64,000 nt of DNA from NCBI RefSeq assembly GCF_004798865.1, contig NW_025335873.1, positions 6,231,945-6,295,944 on the forward strand, written 5' to 3'. The position numbers and the translations under genes were made by a program. This document shows positions 25,405-37,546 of this stretch, piece after piece (within the stretch, counting starts at the first letter, position 1; the number at the start of each line of letters is the position of its first letter). Origin of the DNA: Varanus komodoensis (Eukaryota; Chordata; Lepidosauria; Squamata; Varanidae). The notes under the pieces are model-generated. The model was not told the DNA's origin. It saw only the letters and a list, made by a program, of their open reading frames with translations, and did no database searches.

Positions 25405-26215
25405 TCCTGGACACCCAGGAGTGCAGGACATGGCACTTGTCCTTACTGAATCTCATTCTGTTGATTTCAGCCCATTGTTCATGTTGATCAAAATCGCCTG
25501 GCATCTTCATTCTGTTCTCTAGGGTGTTTTCTGTTCCACCCAGTTCTCTATCATCAGCAAATCTGACTTTTTCCTTGTACTTCATCTAAATCATCAATAA
25601 AGATGTTGAGGAGCCCTGGGCCCAGGACTGAACCCTATGGCATCCCACTAGCTACCTCCATCCAATTTGAGAAGGTGCCATTGATGAGCACTCTTTGTGA
25701 TTGTTTTAGCAGCCAATTTTGGATCCACCTAATAGTTCTTCCATCTCATAGTCCAGCTTTTGCTAATTTGCTTATTAGAATGTTGTGTGGCACTATGTCG
25801 AAAGCTTTGCTAAAGTCCAGGTAGATTATACTTGAAGGAACGCTTGTGGCCATATTTGTCCTCCCACCCCTTGAGAATGGCAGCAGGGGCTCTCTTCCGG
25901 GAGCCCTCCGTGAAAGATATTAAGAGGGTGAGTACTCGGAGGAGGGCCTTCTCTGCAGTGGCGCCCCATCTGTGGAATGCGCTCCCCAGTGAGGTCCGCC
26001 TGGCGTTGTTGTTTTTTGGCACCTGGCCAAGACCTTTTTATTTAAATCGTATTTTAACAGTGTATTTCCAAATTTTAATTGTAATTGTATTTGTTTTATT
26101 TATTTGTGTTGTGAGCCATCCCGAGGCTGTGTAGCAATGGGGACGGCATATAAAAACTTTAAATAAATAAATTATTGTCCACAATGTTCCCTTTGTCGAT
26201 ACTTTGTCGAGTATG
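25405..26215 (-). mobile_element. CR1 LINE, reverse-transcriptase region, interrupted by an L2
   Basis: Minus-sense CR1 internal region. The translated minus strand carries EINRMRFSKDKCHVLH (canonical: NQMKFNKEKCKVLHLG) and ADDRELGGTENT (canonical FADDTKLGGV). It is interrupted at about 25,830 by a plus-sense L2 and resumes at 26,171 with 'ttgtccacaatgttcccttt', the expected next CR1 segment. Only part of ORF2 is present. Confidence 0.8.
25831..26170 (+). mobile_element. L2 LINE 3' end inserted into CR1
   Basis: Plus-sense L2 ORF2 end: LKERLWPYLSSHP, FREPSVKDIKRVSTRRRAFS and AVAPHLWNALPSEVRL, then 3' UTR with 'gtgagccatcccgaggctg' and (AAAT)n. A direct repeat ATTAT flanks it (25,825-25,829 and 26,171-26,175), a likely target-site duplication. 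The coding part is nearly intact, which suggests modest age. Confidence 0.85.
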
Positions 26216-26219
26216 TATC

Positions 26220-27405
26220 TTTTATATAATTACAGCCCACCTTTTAGGCACCTCTGCCAAGGTGTTGTGTAATATTTAGAGCCACAAAATACAATAATTT
26301 AACGATAGGGATACTACAGCAACCATAAAATTATTAACAATTAAAACCAGAGAGCAAAAGTCCTGACCAAGAACGTCCAGACTTTGCTCGGCTCCTATTA
26401 CACTCGCCATCTCAAGCAATTTGACACCGATTGCTGCTCTGACAAGCTAGAAAATTAGATGCAAAAGCAGGTGAGGCCATATGGTTGCATTAGGTGACAG
26501 GCCATTGCAGTGGAGGGCACTCAGCTCTTTAAACGGACAAAATAGCCCGAAGTGAAAGAATTGCTTTACCGATTTCCTCCGGCAGGCACGGTAGAGCTCA
26601 GCCATTCATGTGGAACAGTAACGATTTCTCCCTCCACTCCCCAAAGGGGTCTCAACTTGTCAAATATTGCTAAACCCAAAATGTGGCAACTCTATTTGAC
26701 TCCATAGCCTTTCAATCAAGCCGGATCTCTACAGGGTCAACACGCTGACCCTGGGAAAATCTATTTACCCTCTGAGAGAGAGAGAGAGAGCGCTTTTAGT
26801 AGCATGGATGCCTAAAGTCCTAGACAAGTTCTTTATCTGTTACTTCTGAGTACACCCACTCATCATCCACTGCCACCTTGGGGAACTGAAATTTATAACC
26901 TCCCAACAGGACCACCCACCACTGCTGGAGAAAGGAGCTCCTGGGGGAACCCCACGTACCGTTCGCAGAGCATCTTTAGCACGGAGCTATTAACCTTCCC
27001 ATTTCTGAGTCTCTCCCACGCAATTCTGAGTCTCTCCCACGTCCACCCCACAACTGCAGGATCTTCTAATGGCTTTACCATCCTGCTGTCTTTCTCATAT
27101 CTGGAAAATGAAAGCATTCTTTCTATAGTTATCAGCTGGCACTAGGTGGTCAGTAAGTGTTCTTAGAAAAGCATAGCTCCTTGCAGATGCTCATTTGTTC
27201 GGAGACAAATGATAGTTTGAATACATGTTCTGTTCCTAGCATCTGCAATTGTACAACGCTGTTTTTGGGGAGCAGTTGGATAATAGATAAACACCTGTTA
27301 TACATGTCCACAGTTCCAGCAGATTGCTACTGCTTCTTGCCAGAAAAAACAAGAACACCCAGTTTCTGAGCAGCACTTATGCTTCCTGGAGGTAAACAAT
27401 TGACA
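26220..27405. other. Intronic DNA, mostly unique
   Basis: Only a short (GA)n at about 26,774 and a 21-base tandem duplication at about 27,003 were noted. Confidence 0.4.
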
Positions 27406-27411
27406 GCACTG

Positions 27412-27720
27412 TGAAAAGAACTGCTCAGCACAGGAGCAGCTTGAGGAACATTTCAATGACCCATGTGGATGATGGAACTAATTGGCCTTTGTCACTTCAA
27501 AGGCTAAGTCCCAAGCCAAGTGGAGATTTAGACCGAACACTAGCAAGAACTTCCAGGCAGGACAAGCTGTTTCATATGGGTACTGGTTGCCTTGCAAAGG
27601 AGGTCAGCCCTCCTTCACTGGAGGTTTTAAGAAGGGTCTGGATGGCAACCTATCAGGAGTGCCATATGAACAGATGCCTTGCATTGGCAGGGAAGAAGGG
27701 TGGTCCTTTTAGGTCCATGA
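27412..27720 (+). mobile_element. CR1 3' end
   Basis: Plus sense, with 'cagccctccttcactggagg', then 'ttttaagaagggtctggatg', the CR1 ORF2 end (SLEVFKxGLDG), and a decayed terminus near 27,720. Confidence 0.65.
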
Positions 27721-28559
27721 TGTGTGGTCTCAAGCTGTTGCGACAGTTGATGTTACACTAGCTAACACCTCTTCCTTTTCAGCCCAGGAAGTTTAGAAGG
27801 CCTGAAGGAAGCACAATTCATGCTGCTGTCAGTCCTGTGGGTGACCTTATGGAGCCAAATACATCCCTCCTGAAGCCCAGTAGAAACCCCCGCCAAGCTA
27901 GCAATGCTGTGCAACCCCAGACAAAATGGGATGCAAAGAAACAGCTCTTCACAGAAAGCCGAACATGCTAAAAGGCAACATCTAACTGTCCTTCAGGTGA
28001 GCCATGCCTCCCTCTGCCAACTTGATCAAGAACTTCTGCCACTGTCACTCCCTGTGGCCTGAAAAGATTCAAAAAGGCATCTTGTTGAGATTTCCCTGCT
28101 CCCTTCTCTGTCGTGCACACACACCCATTCGAAACGTGTTTTGCACTGCTCACTCCTGCTCACCAAATGCGAGACTGCGATGCCCAAGGTCATCGCGTCA
28201 GCTCTGCAGCTGCACAAGGATCTGAGCCAAGTTCTCAAAACAACCAACTGTTGCAGCCCCAAATGCTACCAAGCATCAGCAGCCAACTCTCAGATGCTTA
28301 ACAAGCTATTCAACACCCTGCCTCATGCTAGCTTGTGATTTTGTGTATTTTAAGATGCAATTGTTTTGCTGCAGCTTGAACGCCACTCCTCCGGTCCTCC
28401 CCATCAGCACTTTCTTCTTCAATATTTGGAACTTTCTGACATTTCATGTTCACACAACCCTTGTCTTTCAGCTCAACATACTTCCCCCCACCAGCCTTCT
28501 TCCCTTGGTCCGAGACTCTTAATCACTGCCAAATCTTCCACTTGATATCGCCCATTTTC

Positions 28560-28675
28560 TACCACAGAAGAGAAAAACATGGGGATGGTGTAAATTGGTG
28601 ACCTGCAACAGCAGGAAATTGAACCCGACGGCCTTCCGGGCCCCTTCCAGCTCCACTATTCTATGATCTCTTCTT
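28560..28675 (+). mobile_element. CR1 3' end
   Basis: Short plus-sense terminus with 'gacggccttccgggcccctt', then 'ccagctccactattctatga'. Confidence 0.7.
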
Positions 28676-28955
28676 GATCATCCCAGTGTGCAGGTTATGG
28701 AATGAAAGACTTACCTTACAGGAAACCAGGTTCTGCCTGGATACCAGGAAAAAAAATGCCTTGCTGTCAAGAGCAGTACAACAACGGAACCTGTTACCCG
28801 GGGAGTTTGTGGGGTCTCCCAACTCAACTAAAAGCACTCAAGAAATAACTGGGAAGACATCTGAGAGGGATGGTGTAACTTAGTGTCCTGCAATAGCAGA
28901 AGTTGGACCTTATGGCCATCTGAGCCCTTCCAGCTCTACTATTGTATGATTCCAT
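28676..28955 (+). mobile_element. Second CR1 3' end adjoining the first
   Basis: Plus sense, with 'caacggaacctgttacccgg' (WNxLP region) and the terminus 'ttccagctctactattgtat'. It directly follows another CR1 terminus. Confidence 0.7.
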
Positions 28956-29148
28956 TGCCCCTTCCCATCAGTGTAATCCTATAGTCCCTAGATGGAAAAA
29001 GAGGGAGAGGTAATTTCAGTGTAATGGGAATAACCCAATTATCTACACCATTTTTGAAGAGGGGAGAGGGGGAGAAGCAGCTGCTGCCCCCAAAAGTGAA
29101 ACTGAAGCCATAAGAAATAAAAAGCAAAGGAAAGGACTTTGGCAAAAA

Positions 29149-29149
29149 A

Positions 29150-29197
<48 letters not shown>

Positions 29198-29259
29198 AGG
29201 AAAGAAAGAAAGAAAGAGCGAGCGAGCGAGCGAGCGAGCGAGCGAGCGAGCGAGCGAGG
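29149..29259. repeat. Compound (GAAA)n-(GAGC)n microsatellite
   Basis: About 17 GAAA units (one GAAG variant near 29,197) pass directly into about 11 GAGC units. The GAGC part carries one CpG per unit. Confidence 0.95.
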
Positions 29260-29269
29260 GCCACCACCT

Positions 29270-30085
29270 GTAAAACAGGAACTGCAGTCTGAAGACAACA
29301 TGGTGTCTGCCACATCAAGTTTTGCCTCCACCAAAAAAGCACAGGTGTGAACAGGAATAGGAAGAGAGTAGCATTATTATGATAGATGCAAGCAACACTG
29401 GTCAAAAGGTGACGGCAATATTTACTCTACGACATCTTCCACGCTGCAATAAACAGCTACACAAAAGAGGCATCTCCCATTGACAGAATGATGCGCTGTA
29501 AATGCTTGGAAAATGTGATTCCCCTTCAACAGAAACATTAGCTGAAGGAGCGATGGCTTGACAGCCAAGAAAATTAAGCTCACAAAGGTAAATTTTGCTG
29601 AATGTGCTTAAGAGACAAAGATTTCCAATAACAAAGGCTTATCCTATATATTGACCCATTTTCCTCACTCATATTTAGCTGACTGCATAAGCCATCAGGA
29701 GTACAGATGATCTGAATGTGGGACATGGCTTGGTTTCACTTCCATCAGATTTTCCCTTCAGTACTTTTGCCCAGCCAAACTGTAGGACTGTACAATTTGG
29801 AAGATTAGCTATGTTCGTCACATCTGGTGGAAACAGTGAAATTAACTAATCCAGCCTGCTTGGTGTTACACGCTCTAAGCTTCCTTTTCACATGAGGATA
29901 AGTAGCTTTTGGTGGATGCACTAGGGTTCCAAAACCAGTCAATATTGCAGATCGAGATCAAACAGGTGATCCAACTTACATTTCCTCTTTGTTCCCCCCC
30001 CCCCCCATGTTTATACCACCCAATAGCCAAAAGGCTCTCCTTTGACTCTAAGGCATCAGCTTAAATGGTTTAGAACCTGGATATC
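29270..30085. other. Intronic DNA with no recognised feature
   Basis: Unique-looking sequence with a C run at about 29,995; nothing else recognised. Confidence 0.4.
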
Positions 30086-30089
30086 TGAA

Positions 30090-30475
30090 GGAAAATCTCC
30101 TTCCATATACACCTGCCTTGAACCTTAAGATCACCTACTGAGGTCCTTCTCCAGGAGCCCTCTTCAAAAGAGGCCAACCAAGTGGCTATTTGGGGAAGGG
30201 ACTTCTCAGTGGTGGCACCCTGACTCCAGACGTGTGCCTGGCACTGACTCTTTATTCACTTCAGTGCCAGGTCAAAACCTTTTGTATTTACCCCATATTT
30301 TAATGATGAGGATAATTTTACTGCATATTTGTATTTATTGCAGGGTATTATTTATTCAAGTGTTGTTGTGGATTTCGTCCTTGTGTTACAGTGCTTCCTT
30401 TTTAAAATGTAAGCCATCTAGGTATCCTGATTTGGTATAAATGGAGCATAAATGTTTTAAATAGACTCACACTCT
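30090..30475 (+). mobile_element. L2 LINE 3' end
   Basis: Plus sense, with 'gtccttctccaggagccctc', 'gaagggacttctcagtggtg' and a 3' UTR ending 'gtaagccatctaggtatcct...aaatgttttaaat'. More diverged than the 25.8 kb copy. Confidence 0.65.
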
Positions 30476-30479
30476 TCCT

Positions 30480-31870
30480 ACCCCTTATGAACAAGGACAA
30501 GTTCTCAAGCTGAACTTTTGCAGGTCATCTTGATATTTGCATATATATAAAAATAGCTACAGCTACACATTGGAGCAGAGTGACTGGATCAGTTCCATTC
30601 ATGGACCGCTCCACACAATTCAACATATGCACAGGCTTGGGACTTGACAGATTCATGCCCGAATTAGAACTGTGTCAAGAATATCTGCATTACAGTTCCT
30701 CATCAAAGTAGATAAAATAAAACAAGAGTCCCAAAATTGCAAAGCAGTAACCTCTGAAGGCGTTTAGGCTGTTACATGAAAGGAGTTTTTGAACAGTGTA
30801 ACCTTTTCACTGCAGTTTTCAGAATCTTCCACTTAGAAAAGAATGTGCTATTTCAAAGCACTAGTGTACATCTTGTCATATGCCTCTAAACTTCGGATCC
30901 CTTCGGGTACCTTCTATCCTGGTCTCCCCAGTTTCTCCCTGCTCCTCTCTGAGGTTACTTTCCCGACCTCAGAGAGCTGCCTGCGTGTTTCTTTCCATGG
31001 CAGCTAGGAGGAGCCCTGGAGCACAGCTTGGATCAACAGCTCCAAGGCCAGACTGCAGCCTCCGAGCCTGGAATCTGAAAAAACCCTATGGCCTCACAGA
31101 TGTTGTTCAGGGGACAAAGGACAGCTCTCTTCATTAGCAACACAAACACACACAATGCAAATCAAACTCAGCACCTGAAATATGGCACTAGTCAAAACTA
31201 AGGTCAAAGCTGTAGCTTCATTTTTTTTTCAGCCAATTTTTCTCAGGAAATACATGCGCATACACACGCTGCGCTCTTCAACATGCTCAAATTAACATGC
31301 TAATAAGCTTTTGCTACCTTCAATATTACCCCCTTCAAATCTAAACTTAGGGAAAGTATACACTCGAAAGCAGCTCCATGACTGAAATTTACCATGCTAA
31401 GTACACTTTATTGATTTTTTTAAAAAGTTTTGCTTACAAGATGTAACTCCAGCACACTAAATCAGATCTCTATCCATTTCAGGCAGTGGAAAATGTTCCA
31501 ATTAGAACATTTTCTGGAAAACTCACATCATGGATTAAAGTCTAAGAATCATTTAAAGCCCCTTTGGACATTAAGGCCAGTTCTTTGGATCCCAGCCAAA
31601 GTAATAGAAGACCAATCTAATCTAGACCAGGTCAATTTAAATGTTATGCATTTACTTATCTCCTGCTGTGCATATTCGATACTAACCATGTTTTCTGAAA
31701 ACTTATTCTGCTATACAATATTGTATAACAATCAACTTGTATCAGATAAAGACGCTTAATAGACAGAAACAATCCCTTCTGTCATGCTTTAACACCAGAG
31801 AAAAAGCACAGCAAAGCAATTGAACTTTTACCTGCAAGTTTTACCAAAAACAAAGTTTGAAGATAAAAAT
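30480..31870. other. Intronic DNA with no recognised feature
   Basis: AT-rich unique-looking sequence; nothing recognised. Confidence 0.4.
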
Positions 31871-31874
31871 GTCC

Positions 31875-31877
<3 letters not shown>

Positions 31878-31967
<90 letters not shown>

Positions 31968-31983
31968 CGCACGCGCGCGCACG
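31878..31983. repeat. Compound (GA)n(TG)n(GA)n(CG-rich) microsatellite
   Basis: Four blocks in order: (GA)~19, (TG)~13, (AG)~12 and a short alternating CGCACGCGCG run. The TG and CG blocks are alternating purine/pyrimidine and could adopt Z-DNA. Confidence 0.95.
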
Positions 31984-31989
31984 TAACCT

Positions 31990-32970
31990 GACTATTCATG
32001 TCTACATTCTGCTATGCTAATTCAGCCCAACATTTCACATTTTTCCCCAAAACTGAGGTTGAACATACAGCAATTATAACATATTGGAGAAATATTACAG
32101 CTGCAAACAAAATTAGATGACATATATTTGAGAGAGTGAAGACCTTTTCATTAACACAAGTTTTAAAGATGAGAGTCTGCAGGCGATGCCAGAAGGAGAT
32201 GGAAAATATGTCGCACAATATGATTGTATAAGCTAAGTTATAAGAAATGCTTATAGCCATGCATTGGAGGGGGAGCTCATATCTATAGTCTCACAACTAT
32301 AGATTCATGTATCAAATCATTAATGTAGTGAACAAAGCTTTTTTCCACAATTTTTACATAGTATAAGCTGAAGATTTCTTTTATGTGAGCTGCAGCGCAG
32401 AACCAAGGAGCAATTTATGAACAGAGAAAACTGCCCGATTCTACAGGCAGAAAAAAAAACCCTGTACACCCCTGTATTAACAGCTCTCATGGGACTAAGA
32501 AAATAAGCCAGGAATGGTGTTTTTTTTGATGGAGAACCTTGTGATAAACATACAAACAAATCTACAGAGCCATTATTGGGCTCGGAAGGAAAGAGGAAAT
32601 TATTCCCACCATGATGAAAGGGCCATCTAAAAGCAGAAGCAAAGCTACTGCTGAAAACGCCATGAACTTCTATCTCCATCCAGTCACCGACACCCCCTAG
32701 TGGGCTAAATTGTTTTTCTGACATGTGATAAGAACAAGCTGTCACAACTTTTTAACTATCCCACAGTCCCGATAAAGTGTCTTTCAACAGTATCCATCAC
32801 ACATCATTGTCTGGATCCTGAGTCCTGTTCGCACTGATTGAAACATGTCTTACACTACACAGTTTAAATACTTCTTGAGTTCCCTGTGGTAGAAAAAGAG
32901 TCCAGCTTTGAGTCCAGTCTGCTGATGAGAGGAAAGCATTTGGGCTGGCAAAAACTCGAGAGAATCCAAA
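31990..32970. other. Intronic DNA with no recognised feature
   Basis: Unique-looking sequence; nothing recognised. Confidence 0.4.
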
Positions 32971-32971
32971 G

Positions 32972-32977
32972 TTATTA

Positions 32978-33029
<52 letters not shown>

Positions 33030-33840
33030 ACATTTCTATGCCGCCCCTTGCCGAAACCTCGGGGCGGCTTACAACATGATAAAATACATTGAAATACAAT
33101 AGTACATAATAAATTACCATTAAATATAAAAATACAAAACATACATTGATTTACAAATACAAAATTAAAATTATCAGTATAAAATAAAAATATAGGATGA
33201 GAAAGAGAAGGAAGAAGAAGTTGCCCAGGCCAGATCATATGTTTTAACAATTGAAATGATGTTTAAATAAAAAGGTCTTTACCTGGCGCCGAAAAACCAG
33301 TAACAACGGTGCCAGGCGGACCTCTTTGGGGAGTGAATTCCATAGGTTGGGCGCCACCGCAGAGAAAGCCCTCCTCCGGGTACTTACTCTCCTAATTTCT
33401 TTCATGGAGGGTTCCCGGAGAAGGGACTCTCCCGCAGATCTCAAAGGGCGGTCGGGCATATACAGACGTAAGCGCTCGTTCAGGTAGCCAGGACCCAAGC
33501 CGTTTAGGGCTTTGTAGGTCATAATCAACACCTTGAATTGGGCCCGGGCTTCAATGGGAAGCCAGTGAAGCTGACGGAGGACTGGAGTTATGTGAGCATA
33601 CGCCCCGTCCCCGTCAGCAACCTGGCAGCTCTATTTTGCACCAATTGAAGTGTTCGGACCGTCTTCAGGGGAAGCCCCACGTAAAGCGCGTTACAGAAGT
33701 CTAGGTGGGAAGTCACCAGCGCGTGTGTCACTGTCGCCAGGCAGTTGTACTCCAGGTAGGGGCGCAGCTGATTAATCAGCCAAAGCTGAAGGAAGGCGTT
33801 CCTCACCACCGCTGTCACCTGAGCTTCCAAGTTCTCTCCA
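32972..33840 (-). mobile_element. L2 LINE 3' end with ORF2 C-terminus, best preserved copy
   Basis: Minus-sense element of about 870 bases. It begins (as read on the plus strand) with its (ATT)n tail, then the 3' UTR with CCTCGGGGCGGCTTACAACA. Two adjoining minus-strand open segments follow: one contains LRPYLEYNCLATVTHALVTS, HLDFCNALYVGLPLKTVRTL and QLVQNRAARLLTG; the other contains YKALNGLGPGYLNERLRLYM and RRAFSAVAPNLWNSLPKEVR. These are the reverse-transcriptase C-terminal motifs of L2-group LINEs. At least one frame change separates the segments, at about 33.6 kb, so it is a dead copy. Confidence 0.88.
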
Positions 33841-33844
33841 GGAT

Positions 33845-34950
33845 GTCTACTTGAATATTCGACTGTCCCAAGTGACTTGGGGAATCAAGGCTGAAGTCAA
33901 ATCTTGTGATTTTCCTGGTGGACTAAAAGAGCCTGGGCTAGGGAAGGTTTCTCAAGTAAAAGGATTTGGGGATTCGGCTAGAGAGTTTAAGGAAAACTCT
34001 GACCCACTGGCAGCCACTGTGAAAATGTGAATCCCAAGTAGATATCCTTAGAGAAGGGCTCCCAATACCGTAATGCCATTAAAGAAATCTTACAAGCCCA
34101 CTCTTTCAGGTATGGTCACTGCTGCTCAGGAAGGATATGGTAAAATCAGGAGAGGTACAAGAAAAGGTAACTAGCTCAGGGGGCTGCAGTACATCCCCTG
34201 TGTGGAAAGATCACACAGTATGGGAAAAAGGAGTTCAGAGAGAGGGGAGGAAGAGAAGTATGGAGAGACTTGGAATGAGGCTTATACGCCAAGAACCCGA
34301 CCTTCTCTCTTCTGTTTGCCCAGCATTCGTCTGAGCCTGACCGTTGGCTATACTGACGGTCTTTAATGCCTTTCCCAGCTTGAACTGTTTGCCTGCCTCT
34401 TTCCTAGAGTGGCCAGATGAGAATATTTCTGCCTCCACAATAAATTAATGCTCTCACAGGTGGCTTCCCAAAAGGGCACAGGGAAATTTATGGGCAAGTC
34501 TACGAGCGGCAGAGCTAGCAAAGAGCAGGTCTGTGTGTTCAGAGGAGCCATAGCTGGGACAGGCAAGGAAACACCAAGATGTATAACAAGAGCCATGACA
34601 GAAAGAAAGGGAACCAAACACTAGAAGATGGGGTTGCCGATATAGTGGGAAATCGGCCACAGGGACCAGGAGAAGCTTTGCACTGCTCAAGTTGATGCGT
34701 TTGTTGGTGAGAGATGGCAATCAGCCACTGATCAGATGGCTTCAGAAAGCAACTGGACCACTCCATGGAAGCGCTGTCTGACGAGGATGTGTCATCCGCA
34801 AGAGCAGAGGCTAAGGTCTTTGGGCAGTTCCACCGGGGTCACTCCTCCTCCCCCTCTTGCTATCTCACATTTAGTACAACTATATAACTGCTCTGAAGAA
34901 ATCCAGGATTTAATGGCAGAAATAGCATAATGGCGCATGCATTACGAAAA
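33845..34950. other. Intronic DNA with no recognised feature
   Basis: Unique-looking sequence; nothing recognised. Confidence 0.35.
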
Positions 34951-34957
34951 TACCAGT

Positions 34958-35075
34958 TATTTATTTATTTATTAAATGTTTATTAAATGTTTATTAAAAC
35001 ATTCCAAAACATAAAAATGCCGCCCCATTCGCCAAAGCCTCGGGGCGGCTTACAACAGTTAGAAAGACATCACCA
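34958..35075 (-). mobile_element. L2 LINE 3' UTR tail
   Basis: A/T-rich run (ATTT)n then 'atgccgccccattcgccaaa' and 'gcctcggggcggcttacaac', the minus-sense L2 tail. Confidence 0.75.
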
Positions 35076-35079
35076 TGTC

Positions 35080-35690
35080 AAGAGGAGCCCCTAGTTTAGA
35101 TGCATCCCATTCTAGGCTCCAATGTTCAGCAAATGTATCCACGTATATTTCCCAAAAGCCCAGAGGTTGCTTAAACTCAGGTCCTACTGAAAGCAAGCTC
35201 ATTATACTATGAGCCCCATGTATTTCAGAGGCAACAATTGAACTGAGAGAGGCTGCTATGATATGCTAAGTTCAACACACACATGGAGTGCAACCTATGA
35301 AGTACGGACAATGGACATCCCACATGCCCTTCCATTTCTCTGGCGGGAATGAGATGAGCAATTGTTCTTGATGTGCATGCCCAGGTCATGCCGTTCTGGA
35401 CTCAGCCGAAGGGGAGGAGGAAGTGAGGGACTCCAGGCTTCATGATGAGAGAAGCAGAGATGTACATCTCAGGGCCACCTGCCCCAAGTGCTCAGGCATG
35501 CTCTGAGGAGGCCTGGGAGAGAAGTCCTCCAACATCAGGCAACCTGGTATGACTCTTGATGCCATGACGAGGCATTGGAAAGGAGAACTGCCCAGCTAAA
35601 GGCCTGGCATACAGAGGAAAGGTGTGGTTGTTTCCAAACGAGCCCTGGATCAGGCCCAGACACACTCAAAAGGAGAATTTCTAGAAGTAG
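35080..35690. other. Intronic DNA with no recognised feature
   Basis: Unique-looking sequence; nothing recognised. Confidence 0.35.
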
Positions 35691-35694
35691 CTGA

Positions 35695-35955
35695 ATGAAA
35701 GATTAGGAGGGTGACAACGCAGGAGGGCCTTGGGAACATACGTCCCAATACTTTTTCCTTTCGGCGAAAACCTTTTTATGCTCCCAATATTTTAATTGCT
35801 AATCTGTTTTAATCTGAGGTTTTATACCTAATATTGGATGCTGTGCTGCTCTGACTTCCACTTTTATTCTATTTTATTATTGCTGTTTTAAACTGTCACA
35901 AGGCATCTGTGATGGGATGGTATACAAAAGTTTTAAATCAATCAATAAATACATT
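35695..35955 (+). mobile_element. L2 LINE 3' end
   Basis: Plus sense, with 'gaaaacctttttatgctccc', 'ggatgctgtgctgctctgac' and a terminus 'gatgggatggtatacaaaag' plus (AATC)n. Confidence 0.65.
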
Positions 35956-35959
35956 GGGT

Positions 35960-36835
35960 TCAGGGAATCACTCAGTGCATGCTCAGAGATATGTTTTGTG
36001 GTGATTGAGTTCATTGGGTAAATTTGTGCATGAAAAGCTTTCTGCAAAAGAGTTGTTGCCCTGAACGTGTGAGGGAGGGAAACCCCAGCTCATGACTGGC
36101 TGGTCTGAAGAATACACTGCCTTGGATGCTTCTCATTCAGAGGGTTAAAAATACTGTCACACATAGTGGAAGAGACTGAGGAATTCAAAAGCACAATGGC
36201 CAAAAATGAGGGGGGCACAATTCCTTGCTCTACACGTATTTCCAAAATCCGCACTATGGAAAACTTTTGAGCAGGGTGACTCAGGAGTTTCCTAATTTGC
36301 ACATAACCATTTGAGAACAGGCATGCTGCAATTTGCCAGCCTAATTGGCACGTGCCAGAATAAATCAAATGCACAAATTGCCAAACGTGCAGGGAAAACG
36401 CAAATGCCACCATCCCATGGCCCACACACCTGCGACTGTTACCAGTGCTGAGCAGAATCACTCACTTCCTTCCCACGTTTTAACAACCTTCCAAATCACC
36501 CCGGGACGTTCCCCCAGTGAAGAGAAGCCACCAAATCCAGGCTTCCGGACACAGTCTGATGCAGCGATAGAGCTAGAAGCATCTCACAGCCACTGCGAAA
36601 CACAACACCGCTGCTTTGGATGCATTTCGGGGAAGATGCGGGCAGAGCCTCCACTTGGCACCAGGGCGTGCCAACTGATACAATTTTTAAATGCTGTTGT
36701 GCAAATATTACTCTTCTCCAGCCAAGCATCACCCAAAGAAACTCAGATCCCCCCTAAGTGGGTGTCTTAGGAGTTTAAGACCACACCCACCCACCCCAAC
36801 CATTGTTCTGGCAACTGCCACACTGATCTTCACCA
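35960..36835. other. Intronic DNA with no recognised feature
   Basis: Unique-looking sequence; the open frames here have no recognisable homology. Confidence 0.35.
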
Positions 36836-36839
36836 TAAT

Positions 36840-37085
36840 TTCCAGGTTTATTTATTAGATTTATCCTGCCTTTTCTCTTTTCTCGTATTTAAGAGTTCAA
36901 ACTGGCTTACATAGTTCTCCTGTTGCTCACCATCTTATCCCCACCACAACAACCCTGTGAGGTAGGCTGTGCTGAAAAAGTCTGTGACTGGCCCAAAGTC
37001 ACCCAGTGGGCTCCATGGCTGAATGGGGACTAGGACCCTAGGAACTAGAACCTTGAAACTCTGAGTTGCAGACAACCAGATTGCC
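36840..37085 (-). mobile_element. tRNA-headed SINE with L2/MIR-like tail
   Basis: Minus sense. Shows 'acaacaaccctgtgaggtag' and 'gactggcccaaagtcaccca', the core of the same SINE as at 21.0 kb. The tRNA-like head is badly decayed. Confidence 0.65.
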
Positions 37086-37546
37086 TGACTTCCAGTTCCC
37101 AGCTCCTAAAGAGCCAACGTGGTACAGTAACTCTTTACACTTCCTAGGTATAAGCGAGTTCTTATATGCAGACCAAAGAGGACATTATCTATTTGTAAGG
37201 CTTTAACTTCTTCTGCTTAACAGTAACATTTCTAAGCAGTTTGAAGTGCAAGTACTACAAAAATGCAGCTAGAGCACATGACTGATACAGTCTGAAACAT
37301 TGCATAATCAACAGTTGCAAAGAATTAGAACAGAAACAAGAAAGGGAAAGTGTTGCATAGTGTTACCATGATGTAACAAAATCCAGTTGCACAATGTTAC
37401 ACCTTATTCTGAAACATGCAAGACAAGGGCTTCTTTTTCCTGGAGTCACTTACGTTCTGGCCCTAGCTCCCTGGAGAGGGGAGAAGAGTCTTAAATCTCA
37501 ACCAGTAGAAATCTTTTATTGGAAGATATTGGCGCTCACACCCTGG

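Noticed and set aside
29149-29259. CRISPR-like or other structured array
   Set aside because: Units of four bases without spacers are plain microsatellite; the same holds for the other short tandem arrays in the window.
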